Shown here piece by piece: positions 1 to 6,275 of a DNA stretch of 10,919 nucleotides. Under the pieces are notes generated by a model. It saw only the letters and a program-made list of their open reading frames with translations. It did no database searches and was not told where the DNA came from. The translations under genes were made by a program, and so were the position numbers. Every line of letters begins with the position of its first letter. The first letter of the stretch is position 1. This stretch comes from an uncultured Mitsuokella sp. (lineage in GTDB: Bacteria; Bacillota; Negativicutes; Selenomonadales; Selenomonadaceae), in contig CAAGMF010000276.1 in assembly GCA_900770895.1 (NCBI GenBank), forward strand, positions 1 to 10,919. Direction: 5' to 3'.

Positions 1-1
1 C

Positions 2-568
2 CTGCTGCTGGGGCTTCGCCTCGGAGAAATATGCGCGCTGCGGTCTGCCGATGTAGATATGGAGCAGCGGCGCATAAATATAAGGCACACAGTCAGCCGG
101 GTCAGGCTCAAGAAGATGGGAATGAAAACGAAGCCGAGACGGATGGTGTTCAAGACCAGGCTGGTAGTCACTAAGGCGAAAAGTGAGACGTCCATACGCC
201 AGATTCCGCTGCCTGATATCCTGTACAGCCGGTTGGAGCACATCTGCCATGACTGCCAGCCGGATGATTACATCATGGGAATGAGGAGGGATGAGCCGCT
301 GGACCCGAGGACTCTGGAATACCGGTATAAGAACTGGCTGGCCGCGCAGTCGGTGCCATACGTGAATTTCCATCAGCTGCGGCACAGCTGTGCGACGATG
401 ATCTACGAAAACACATCGGACATCAATGCTGTCAAGGAACTGCTCGGTCATGCCAATATATCAACGAGCCTCGAATATTATGTGCATACGAGCGAGGATC
501 ATCTGCGCAACATCATCAACCATATCGGCTCGCAAGGCAATGACGTGGAAGAAACTGAAAGACTTTGA
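2..568 (+). CDS. Tyrosine recombinase (phage-type integrase), C-terminal part, 5' truncated
   Basis: This is the catalytic domain of a site-specific tyrosine recombinase, the enzyme that integrates or excises phages and integrative elements. The frame is open from base 2, and the upstream codons read GLRLGEICALR, the usual box I around the first catalytic Arg (codon at 17-19). An ATG at 59 is therefore internal, not the start. A lysine in the beta-hairpin stretch TKAKSETSIRQIPLP, the HQLRH box (371-385), LGH (443-451) and the terminal YY followed by VH follow in family order; the nucleophile is probably the second Tyr (479-481). All catalytic boxes look intact. The N-terminal arm/core-binding domain lies outside the window. 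No excisionase, phage gene or tRNA attachment target is visible nearby, so the identity of the element is unknown. It reads toward the propionate genes but is separated from them by about 390 bp. Confidence 0.9.
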   Translation: MLLGLRLGEICALRSADVDMEQRRINIRHTVSRVRLKKMGMKTKPRRMVFKTRLVVTKAKSETSIRQIPLPDILYSRLEHICHDCQPDDYIMGMRRDEPLDPRTLEYRYKNWLAAQSVPYVNFHQLRHSCATMIYENTSDINAVKELLGHANISTSLEYYVHTSEDHLRNIINHIGSQGNDVEETERL

Positions 569-621
569 TTTAGTATGAAAATAATCAACCGTGAAGTTAT
601 AGGTAAACAATGTGAAATACG

Positions 622-656
622 GCACGAATCAGCTTGACGCGCCAATTCTTTCGTGC
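622..656. repeat. Inverted repeat straddling a candidate promoter
   Basis: GCACGAA (622-628) and TTCGTGC (650-656) are perfect inverted copies separated by 21 bp. The candidate -35 box (634-639) lies between them and the -10 box (657-662) directly abuts the right arm. There is no following T-run, so it is unlikely to be the terminator of the recombinase gene. An operator or an RNA hairpin are both possible; the position favours an operator. This is inference from sequence alone. Confidence 0.4.
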
Positions 657-662
657 TATTCT
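634..662 (+). promoter_or_regulatory. Candidate sigma-70 promoter (distal)
   Basis: TTGACG (634-639; 5 of 6 consensus) is followed by a 17-bp spacer and TATTCT (657-662; 4 of 6). The start point would be near 669, giving an untranslated leader of about 290 nt before the CoA-transferase gene. It is one of two candidates in this leader and has the better -35/-10 spacing. Confidence 0.4.
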
Positions 663-714
663 AGTAGATGAGCATAACTTATATTTACGGTTTCGATAAA
701 TCATGATTATTTGT

Positions 715-740
715 CATAGCATCAATAACTTTTTGCTATG
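715..740. repeat. Stem-loop in leader
   Basis: CATAGCA (715-721) and TGCTATG (734-740) form a perfect 7-bp stem with a 12-nt loop. There is no T-run immediately downstream, so it is not a standard terminator. It would lie in the leader RNA if the distal promoter is used. Confidence 0.35.
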
Positions 741-880
741 CAATCACTGATCATACACGTTGCGAATGTTGTGGGATTGGTTTGATTTGCTGTGGGGATG
801 ATGCATGAGGGCTCGGACAGGTCCTTGTGCTGTTGATTTGCTATTGCTTTCCCGCGTGCTATGGCAGGTAGTGATGGTTT

Positions 881-910
881 TTGACCACTGTGGATTGTGT
901 TCTGTATCTA
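881..910 (+). promoter_or_regulatory. Candidate sigma-70 promoter (proximal)
   Basis: TTGACC (881-886; 5 of 6) and TATCTA (905-910; only 3 of 6) are separated by 18 bp. The predicted start near 917 would put the hairpin at 917-939 at the very 5' end of the mRNA. The -10 box is poor, so this is tentative. Confidence 0.35.
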
Positions 911-916
911 GTCACT

Positions 917-939
917 TCCCCGCTATATCAATAGGGGGA
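917..939 (+). promoter_or_regulatory. Stem-loop immediately upstream of the first ribosome binding site
   Basis: TCCCC (917-921) pairs with GGGGA (935-939), then after a single bulged G (922) CTAT (923-926) pairs with ATAG (931-934), closing on a 4-nt loop (ATCA). That is nine base pairs with one bulge. The Shine-Dalgarno AAGGAGG (944-950) begins four bases after the stem and is not itself paired. A 5' stability structure or a translational control element are both plausible. No match to a riboswitch class that I recognise. Confidence 0.5.
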
Positions 940-957
940 TCGTAAGGAGGACTTTTA

Positions 958-2460
958 ATGATTGACATTTCCGATCGCGTGCGCAATAAAGAGCTGCAGT
1001 CGAAAATCGTGTCGGCGGAAGAGGCAGCTGCTTTCTTCAAGCCGGGCATGAATGTGGCCTGCAGCGGCTTTACCTCGTCGGGCTATCCGAAGGCAGTTCC
1101 TCTGGCTCTGGCTGAACGTATGAAGAAAGATCCGTTCACGATCAATCTCTGGACGGGAGCCTCTGTCGGACCGGAGCTCGAGCAGGCTTTGGCTGATGTC
1201 AAGGGCATAAAGAAGCGTCTGCCTTATCAGACCAATAAGACGCTGCGCGGTGAGATCAACGACGGCACGGTAGACTATCTGGACCTGCACCTGTCGGAAT
1301 CGGCTCAGCTGGCCCGCTATGGCTATCTGGGTGATATCGATGTCGCTCTCGTCGAGGCTGCGGCTATCACCGAGGAGGGCAATCTTGTCCCGACGACATC
1401 GCTGGGCAACACGGCTTCCTATGTGCAGCAGGCGGATAAGGTCATCGTCGAGATCAACACGTCCCAGCCGCTCGAGCTCGAGGGCATGCACGATGTATAT
1501 GTACCGCTGGATCCGCCGAATCGTCAGCCTATCCCGATCGTGAAGGCCGGGGACCGCATCGGTACGCCGTATATCCCCTGCACGCCGGACAAGATCCTCT
1601 ACATCGTCGGCACTGATATAAAGGATACGACGCGTTCGCTGCGTCCAATCGATGAGAACTCCAAGAAGATGAGCCAGTTCACACTGCAGCTCTTCGATCA
1701 GGAGATAAAGGCTGGCCGCCTGCCGAAGAACCTGCTGCCGCTGCAGTCTGGTGTCGGCAATGTCGCCAATGCTGTCATGGCTGGCTTCGTCGACTCCGAC
1801 CTGACGGACCTCTCGGTCTACACCGAGGTTATCCAGGATGGCATGCTCGACCTCATCGATGCTGGCAAGCTGACCATTGCTTCTGGTACGGCATTCTCGC
1901 CTTCGCCGGAGGGCCTGGCTCGCTTCTACAAGGACGTCAAGAAGTACAAGAAGTACCTGCTGATCCGTCCGGAGGAGATATCGAACAGCCCGGAGGTCGT
2001 CCGTCGTCTCGGCGTCATCGCCATGAATACGGCTCTCGAGGTCGATATCTACGGCAATGTCAACTCGACGCATGTAACCGGCACGAAGATGATGAATGGT
2101 ATCGGCGGCTCGGGCGACTTCGCGCGCAACGCTTATCTGACCATATTCTATGCGAACTCCACGGCCAAGGGCGGTATCATCTCGTCCGTCGTACCGATGG
2201 TATCGCATGTCGATCACACCGAGCATGATGTAGACATCATCATCACGGAGAACGGCATCGCCGATCTGCGTGGCAAAGCTCCGCGTGAGAGAGCACTTGA
2301 GATCATCAACAACTGCGCACATCCGGATTATCGTCCGATGCTGCTCGATTATTTCGAGCGCGCTTGCCAGGCTACGCATAATGCACATACGCCGCATATC
2401 ATCAGCGAGGCACTGTCTTTCCATGAGCGCCTGCTGGAGACCGGCACCATGAAGAAGTAA
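958..2460 (+). CDS. scpC: Succinate:propionyl-CoA CoA-transferase (acetyl-CoA hydrolase/transferase family)
   Basis: The 500-residue cytoplasmic protein belongs to the class I CoA-transferases of the acetyl-CoA hydrolase/transferase family and aligns by eye along its whole length with E. coli ScpC (YgfH) and acetate/succinate CoA-transferases. The expected reaction is propionyl-CoA + succinate giving propionate + succinyl-CoA, which starts the methylmalonyl-CoA cycle and releases the end product. Visible landmarks are SGFTSSGYPKAVP near residues 36-48, DLHLSE and GDIDVALVEA in the N-terminal half, LPLQSGVGN, the YTEV segment whose Glu290 is the probable covalent-intermediate residue, NGIGGSGDF (380-388) and VSHVDHTEHDVDIIITE near the C-terminus. 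The start at 958 is fixed by AAGGAGG at 944-950, seven bases upstream. The adjacent mutase and decarboxylase genes support succinate/propionate rather than acetate as the natural pair, but specificity cannot be read from the sequence with certainty. Confidence 0.92.
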   Translation: MIDISDRVRNKELQSKIVSAEEAAAFFKPGMNVACSGFTSSGYPKAVPLALAERMKKDPFTINLWTGASVGPELEQALADVKGIKKRLPYQTNKTLRGEINDGTVDYLDLHLSESAQLARYGYLGDIDVALVEAAAITEEGNLVPTTSLGNTASYVQQADKVIVEINTSQPLELEGMHDVYVPLDPPNRQPIPIVKAGDRIGTPYIPCTPDKILYIVGTDIKDTTRSLRPIDENSKKMSQFTLQLFDQEIKAGRLPKNLLPLQSGVGNVANAVMAGFVDSDLTDLSVYTEVIQDGMLDLIDAGKLTIASGTAFSPSPEGLARFYKDVKKYKKYLLIRPEEISNSPEVVRRLGVIAMNTALEVDIYGNVNSTHVTGTKMMNGIGGSGDFARNAYLTIFYANSTAKGGIISSVVPMVSHVDHTEHDVDIIITENGIADLRGKAPRERALEIINNCAHPDYRPMLLDYFERACQATHNAHTPHIISEALSFHERLLETGTMKK

Positions 2461-2480
2461 GCCTGCTTGATGTTGAAAAT

Positions 2481-2518
2481 CAGAGATGCTGTCGGATAAG
2501 GAGGGGATGGCATCTCTG
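2481..2518. repeat. Stem-loop between CoA-transferase and mutase genes
   Basis: CAGAGATGC (2481-2489) and GCATCTCTG (2510-2518) form a perfect 9-bp stem with a 20-nt loop that itself contains an AAGGAGGGG Shine-Dalgarno-like run. No T-run follows, so it is not a standard terminator. It may be a processing or stabilising element within a polycistronic mRNA. Confidence 0.45.
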
Positions 2519-2521
2519 CAG

Positions 2522-2527
2522 TATAAT
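2522..2527 (+). promoter_or_regulatory. Perfect -10 hexamer, possible internal promoter
   Basis: TATAAT (2522-2527) is a perfect -10 box 55 bp before the mutase start, right after the stem-loop. There is no recognisable -35 hexamer at 16-18 bp and no TG extension at the right place, so it may be fortuitous. Confidence 0.2.
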
Positions 2528-2581
2528 CTGTATATCTGTCTGATGTTTATGCAGATGAGGAAAGATTAGGAGGATTGCAGT

Positions 2582-4255
2582 ATGAGCAATGAGAAAATCC
2601 AAGAGGAGCTCAAAAAGTATGAGGAGAGCGTCCAAAAGGCTGTCGCCCGCTTCCCAGAGCGCGAGCATCTGCCGGAGAAGCGTCTGTATACGCCGCTTGA
2701 TATAAAGGGCGATGATTATGCAGAGGAGCTCAGCTTCCCGGGTGTTTATCCTTATACCCGTGGCGTCCAGCCGACCATGTATCGCGGACGTTTCTGGACC
2801 ATGCGCATGTACGCTGGCTTCTCGACCGCTAAGGCTTCCAATGAGCGCTATCGCTATCTGATTGCCAATGGCGGCACTGGCCTGTCCTGCGCTTTCGATC
2901 TGCCGACCCAGATCGGCTATGATTCCGATGATCCGATTTCCGAAGGCGAGGTCGGCAAGGTCGGTGTCGCTATCGACTCGCTGGCTGATATGGAAGTGCT
3001 GTTCGACCAGATCGATCTCGGCAAGGTCTCGACCTCGATGACGATCAACGCTCCGGCCTCCGTACTGCTCGCTATGTATATCGCTGTTGGCGAGGAGCAG
3101 GGTGTACCGGCTGACCAGCTGCGCGGCACGATCCAGAACGATATCCTCAAAGAGTATTCGGCTCGCGGCACCTATATATTCCCGCCGCGTCCGTCCATGC
3201 GTCTCATAACGAACATCTTCGAGTATTGCTCGCAGAATGTGCCGAAGTGGAACACGATATCCATCTCGGGCTATCATATCCGTGAGGCAGGTTCGACGGC
3301 AGCTCAGGAGATTGCATTCACCATCGCTGATGGTATTGCTTACTGCGAGGCCGCTATCAAGGCTGGTCTGAAGATTGATGACTTCGCTGGTCGTCTGTCC
3401 TTCTTCTGGAATGCTCATAACAATGTCCTCGAAGAGGTCGCTAAGTTCCGTGCTTCCCGCCGCATCTGGGCTAAGATCATGAAGAATCGCTTCCATGCCC
3501 AGAAGGATAAGTCCATGAAGCTGCGCTTCCATACGCAGACTGCTGGCTCGATGCTGACGGCTCAGCAGCCGAACAACAACATCGTCCGCGTGGCTCTGCA
3601 GACGGCAGCTGCTGTTATGGGCGGCACGCAGTCCCTCCATACGAACTCGCGTGATGAGGCCCTGGCTCTGCCGACGACGGAGTCTGTTACGATCGCTCTG
3701 CGCACGCAGCAGATCGTGGCCTATGAGTCCGGCCTGGCCGATGTCATCGATCCGCTGGCTGGCTCCTACTATGTCGAGGCTATGACCGACCGCATAGAGA
3801 AAGAGGCCATGGAGTATATCAAGAAGATCGACGAGATGGGCGGCGCCGTTGCTGCTATCGAGAAAGGCTACATCCAGAAGGAGATTCAGGACAGCGCCTA
3901 CAAGTGGCAGATGGAAGTCGAGTCTGGTGCTCGTGTCATCGTCGGTGTCAACAAGTTCACCCAGGAAGAAGAACCGCCGAAGGGCCTGCTCAAAGTCGAT
4001 GCTTCTGTCGGCGTAGAGCAGTGCAAGAAGCTGGCTGATCTGAAGGCAGGCAAGCCGATCAACAAGATGAAGAAGGGCCGTGACAATGCAGCTGTCAAAG
4101 ATGCACTGGCCGAGCTCAAGGCTGCATGCCAGGATGAGCATGAGAACCTCATGCCGCATATTCTGAAGGCTGTCAAGACCTACGCTACACTCGGTGAGAT
4201 CTGCAATGTAATGCGTGAGGTATTTGGCGAGTACGAGGCTCATGTAAGTCTGTAA
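2582..4255 (+). CDS. Methylmalonyl-CoA mutase, large (catalytic) subunit of the split type
   Basis: This 557-residue protein is the TIM-barrel acyl-CoA mutase domain that interconverts succinyl-CoA and methylmalonyl-CoA by an adenosylcobalamin radical mechanism. It lacks the C-terminal B12-binding domain, which is encoded by the next gene, so the enzyme is of the two-subunit type. PTMYRGRFWTMRMYAGFSTA (residues 64-83) lines the CoA tunnel. By motif alignment with the Propionibacterium enzyme, Tyr77 corresponds to Tyr89, Arg195 to Arg207 and Tyr231-His232 to Tyr243-His244. Keeping Tyr and Arg at these positions favours methylmalonyl-CoA over isobutyryl-CoA, whose mutase carries Phe and Gln. 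RGTIQNDILKEY, PKWNTISISGYH, QSLHTNSRDEALALPT and SGLADVIDPLAGSYYVE are conserved. The start is set by AGGAGG at 2568-2573. The gene ends 33 bp before its partner. Confidence 0.95.
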   Translation: MSNEKIQEELKKYEESVQKAVARFPEREHLPEKRLYTPLDIKGDDYAEELSFPGVYPYTRGVQPTMYRGRFWTMRMYAGFSTAKASNERYRYLIANGGTGLSCAFDLPTQIGYDSDDPISEGEVGKVGVAIDSLADMEVLFDQIDLGKVSTSMTINAPASVLLAMYIAVGEEQGVPADQLRGTIQNDILKEYSARGTYIFPPRPSMRLITNIFEYCSQNVPKWNTISISGYHIREAGSTAAQEIAFTIADGIAYCEAAIKAGLKIDDFAGRLSFFWNAHNNVLEEVAKFRASRRIWAKIMKNRFHAQKDKSMKLRFHTQTAGSMLTAQQPNNNIVRVALQTAAAVMGGTQSLHTNSRDEALALPTTESVTIALRTQQIVAYESGLADVIDPLAGSYYVEAMTDRIEKEAMEYIKKIDEMGGAVAAIEKGYIQKEIQDSAYKWQMEVESGARVIVGVNKFTQEEEPPKGLLKVDASVGVEQCKKLADLKAGKPINKMKKGRDNAAVKDALAELKAACQDEHENLMPHILKAVKTYATLGEICNVMREVFGEYEAHVSL

Positions 4256-4274
4256 TCTGCTGGGTTCTTGATTT

Positions 4275-4279
4275 GGAGG
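4275..4279 (+). promoter_or_regulatory. Ribosome binding site deciding the mutase small-subunit start
   Basis: GGAGG at 4275-4279 lies nine bases before the ATG at 4289. An in-frame TTG at 4268 lies upstream of this site and would add seven residues that family members do not need, so 4289 is the better start. Confidence 0.8.
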
Positions 4280-4288
4280 TTAACTGAA

Positions 4289-4687
4289 ATGGCAAAGAAG
4301 ATAAGAGTTCTTGTAGCAAAACCAGGCTTGGATGGTCATGACCGCGGTGCAAAGGTCGTAGCCAGAGCTCTGCGCGATGCTGGTTTCGAGGTTATATACA
4401 CTGGCCTGCGTCAGACGCCGGAGCAGATTGCTGAGGCTGCCCTGCAGGAGGATGTCGATGTCGTAGCTATGAGCATACTTTCCGGTGCTCATCCGCATCT
4501 CTTCCCGAAAGTCGTCCAGCTCGTCCGTGCGAATGGCATGAAGGATTGCCTGATCATCGGCGGTGGCGTCATCCCTGAGGCTGATATCCCGGCCCTCAAG
4601 GAAGCTGGCATTGCTGAAGTATTCACGCCAGGCACGCCGACCGGCGATGTAGTCAAATTCATCAACGAGCATGTAAAGGTAGACTGA
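4289..4687 (+). CDS. Methylmalonyl-CoA mutase, small (B12-binding) subunit
   Basis: The 132-residue protein is a stand-alone cobalamin-binding domain that completes the catalytic subunit encoded just upstream. It begins MAKKIRVLVAKPGLDGHDRG, containing the base-off/His-on signature DxHxxG (Asp15, His17, Gly20); His17 would be the lower axial ligand of cobalt. SILSGAH supplies the Ser of the SxL motif and IIGGGVIP the GG motif that cradles the nucleotide tail. The fold is the Rossmann-like B12 domain. The length matches separate small subunits known in archaea and several Firmicutes, while the Propionibacterium enzyme carries this domain fused at the C-terminus. The gene is followed by a long hairpin at 4758-4800, so it probably closes the first transcription unit. 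Confidence 0.95.
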   Translation: MAKKIRVLVAKPGLDGHDRGAKVVARALRDAGFEVIYTGLRQTPEQIAEAALQEDVDVVAMSILSGAHPHLFPKVVQLVRANGMKDCLIIGGGVIPEADIPALKEAGIAEVFTPGTPTGDVVKFINEHVKVD

Positions 4688-4708
4688 TTACCTCGACTCA
4701 GCCCCAGG

Positions 4709-4733
4709 TTTTACCGCTGCTATGGCGGCAAAA
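4709..4733. repeat. Imperfect stem-loop upstream of the terminator
   Basis: TTTTACCGC (4709-4717) and GCGGCAAAA (4725-4733) pair with one mismatch (A4713 with C4729) around a 7-nt loop. Its T/A flanks resemble a bidirectional terminator, but the arms are short; it may be an accessory to the stronger hairpin at 4758-4800. Confidence 0.3.
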
Positions 4734-4757
4734 AGCGTAAGGACAGGCATTGAGTAC

Positions 4758-4800
4758 AAAAAATATTCCGTCTCGCTCAACGCCAGGCGGAATATTTTTT
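4758..4800. terminator. Rho-independent terminator-like hairpin, symmetric
   Basis: AAAAAATATTCCG (4758-4770) and CGGAATATTTTTT (4788-4800) are perfect 13-bp inverted copies; three more pairs (one G-T) extend the stem inward to a loop of about 11 nt. The transcript ends in a T-run on the + strand, and by symmetry also on the - strand. The AT-rich stem suggests only moderate efficiency, so read-through into meaB is possible. Confidence 0.75.
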
Positions 4801-4808
4801 GGCCAATG

Positions 4809-4836
4809 TTAACAATAAAATTCATAATAGTATACA
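4809..4836 (+). promoter_or_regulatory. Candidate promoter of the meaB-epimerase unit
   Basis: TTAACA (4809-4814; 5 of 6) and TATACA (4831-4836; 4 of 6) are separated by 16 bp in an AT-rich stretch right after the terminator and about 35 bp before meaB. The location fits a fresh promoter after the hairpin. Spacing is slightly short. Confidence 0.4.
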
Positions 4837-4868
4837 TACAATCTGATTATAGATAAGGTGGTGCAGGG

Positions 4869-5807
4869 ATGGATATTGCAGCCGAACTTCTGCAGGGCAA
4901 TCGTCTGGCACTCTCGAAAGCGATAACGGCGATCGAGAATGAAGATGATAATGCTACAGAAATCATGACCAAGCTGTATCCCCATACCGGGCATGCTTAT
5001 GTGCTGGGAATCACCGGGCCTCCGGGAGCCGGCAAGTCAACCCTGACGGATAAGATTGCCCGCGAGTACAGAGCTCAGGGCCTGACGGTGGGAATAATTG
5101 CTGTAGATCCTACGAGCCCGTTCACAGGCGGCGCCATACTCGGCGACCGCATCCGCATGAATGGCCTGACGATGGATCCAGGCGTTTTCATCCGCAGCAT
5201 GGGCACGCGTGGCAGCCTGGGCGGCTTGTCGCACAAGACCGCTGATGCGGTCAAGGCACTCGATGCTTTCGGTAAGGATATCATCATTGTCGAGACGGTC
5301 GGTGTCGGTCAGTCTGAGGTCGATATCGTCAAGGCAGCTGATACGACGATGGTCGTGCTGATCCCGGGCATGGGTGATGACATTCAGGCGATCAAGGCCG
5401 GTATCCTCGAGATTGGTGACCTGTACTGCGTGAATAAGTCTGACCTCGATGGTGCTGACAAACTCGTGCGCGAGATCAACATGATGCTCGACCTCGACAG
5501 CCTCATGACGGATTGGCGACCGCCGATCACCAAGGTCGTAGCGAATCAGAACGAGGGGATCAAGGACCTGTTGGCGACGGTAGACAAGCATCGCAAGTAT
5601 ATCGAAGGCAATGGAATCCTGGCTCAGCGTCGTACGAAGCGCACGAAAAATGAGATGCTGGATATCCTGCATGCCGGCATCGAGAAGCACATAAAAGGAA
5701 AGATTATCGACTCCGGTCGTCTGGATGAATTTGTTCGGCGCATCAAGAAACGTGAGACTGATCCCTATACGGTTGTTGATGATTTGTTGCAGGAAATGTT
5801 GAAATAA
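4869..5807 (+). CDS. meaB: Methylmalonyl-CoA mutase-associated GTPase MeaB
   Basis: The 312-residue G3E-family P-loop GTPase is the chaperone that gates adenosylcobalamin loading and protects the mutase from inactivation. Sequence signs are the Walker A motif GPPGAGKS (residues 50-57), the family signature VDPTSPFTGGAILGDRIRM (79-97), ETVGVGQSE (142-150), which is the switch region typical of MeaB/ArgK, and the base-specificity motif NKSD (189-192). The C-terminal helical segment after residue 240 matches the dimerisation arm of the family. The length is normal. A near-consensus AAGGTGG at 4855-4861 precedes the ATG by seven bases. It lies next to the mutase genes but after a terminator-like hairpin, so it may be expressed separately from its client. 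Confidence 0.95.
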   Translation: MDIAAELLQGNRLALSKAITAIENEDDNATEIMTKLYPHTGHAYVLGITGPPGAGKSTLTDKIAREYRAQGLTVGIIAVDPTSPFTGGAILGDRIRMNGLTMDPGVFIRSMGTRGSLGGLSHKTADAVKALDAFGKDIIIVETVGVGQSEVDIVKAADTTMVVLIPGMGDDIQAIKAGILEIGDLYCVNKSDLDGADKLVREINMMLDLDSLMTDWRPPITKVVANQNEGIKDLLATVDKHRKYIEGNGILAQRRTKRTKNEMLDILHAGIEKHIKGKIIDSGRLDEFVRRIKKRETDPYTVVDDLLQEMLK

Positions 5808-5858
5808 TATAGAAATATAGACGTGTAGATAAATTATTCTGGGTAGGAGGAATTCTTT

Positions 5859-6275
5859 ATGTTCAAAGTCTTAGGTGTAGATCATATCGGTATTGCTGTC
5901 AAGGATTTGAAGGAAGTCGCCTCGTTCTGGAACGATGCTCTCGGCCTCGAGAACAAAGGTGAGGAGACCGTAGCTGACCAGAAGGTTACCACGAGCTTCA
6001 ATCCGACGCCGAACGGCAGCGAGATTGAGCTGCTGGCTGCCAGTGAAGATGGCTCGCCGATCCAGAAGTTCATCGAGAAGAACAATGGCCGCGGTGGCAT
6101 CCAGCACATCGCCCTGCGCGTAGACAACCTCGAGCAGGCTCTGGCTGATCTGAAGGCCAAGGGCGTACGCCTGATCGATGAGAAGCCGCGCAAGGGTGCC
6201 GGCGGCGCTATGATCGCTTTCATCCATCCGAAAGCGACCTACGGCGTTCTCCTCGAGCTCTGCCAGCGTGATTGA
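5859..6275 (+). CDS. mce: Methylmalonyl-CoA epimerase (VOC family)
   Basis: The 138-residue vicinal-oxygen-chelate protein interconverts (R)- and (S)-methylmalonyl-CoA, linking the mutase product to the decarboxylase substrate. It shows two beta-alpha-beta-beta-beta modules: VDHIGIAVKDL at 7-17 with metal ligand His9, and GGIQHIALRVDNLEQAL at 79-95 with His83. Glu133 in LLELCQ is the C-terminal metal ligand. By comparison with the Propionibacterium enzyme the remaining ligand position (Gln there) seems to be Glu57 in SEIELLA. NGRGGIQHIA and FIHPKATYGVLLEL are characteristic of this subfamily rather than of glyoxalase I. AGGAGG at 5845-5850 fixes the start. It follows meaB by 51 bp with no terminator, so the two are probably co-transcribed. 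Its stop codon overlaps the first base of the large dyad at 6275-6328. Confidence 0.93.
   Translation: MFKVLGVDHIGIAVKDLKEVASFWNDALGLENKGEETVADQKVTTSFNPTPNGSEIELLAASEDGSPIQKFIEKNNGRGGIQHIALRVDNLEQALADLKAKGVRLIDEKPRKGAGGAMIAFIHPKATYGVLLELCQRD

Larger units (their letters stand above)
569..957. other. Gene-free leader region upstream of the CoA-transferase gene
   Basis: This stretch of 389 bp has no convincing gene on either strand. It holds two candidate sigma-70 promoters (634-662 and 881-910), an inverted repeat around the first promoter (622-656), a stem-loop (715-740), a 10-bp palindrome AATCATGATT (699-708), a 10-bp direct repeat TTGATTTGCT (782-791 and 833-842), a dyad element shared with the region near 8700 (804-828) and a strong hairpin before the ribosome binding site (917-939). 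If the upstream recombinase belongs to an integrated element, its attachment site could lie here, but I see no tRNA gene or duplicated core that would mark it. Confidence 0.7.

Noticed and set aside
59..568. Recombinase read as a complete 169-residue protein starting at ATG 59
   Set aside because: The frame is open to base 2 and the codons before 59 encode the conserved box I with the first catalytic Arg, so the gene extends upstream of the window.
569..957. Cobalamin riboswitch in the leader, suggested by GACCACTGTGG near 884 and by B12-dependent genes downstream
   Set aside because: Only a short resemblance to one conserved box; the other boxes of the class (the GGTG-type upstream segment, a second GCCACTG, the AGCCAGGAGACC-like box) are not visible in order.
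955..2424. 489-codon open frame on the - strand opposite the CoA-transferase gene
   Set aside because: It is an antisense shadow of a strongly biased coding frame; its translation is rich in Arg, Asp, Leu and Ile with no recognisable motif, while the + strand protein is a clear family member.
2507..2569. 20-codon leader peptide between the CoA-transferase and mutase genes
   Set aside because: The AGGAGG upstream is only two bases from the ATG, too close for efficient initiation, and the peptide has no recognisable feature.
2480..4243. 587-codon open frame on the - strand opposite the mutase gene
   Set aside because: Same reason: codon bias of the + strand leaves few stops in the opposite frame, and no domain or ribosome binding site supports it. 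The 371-codon frame opposite mmdA is rejected likewise.
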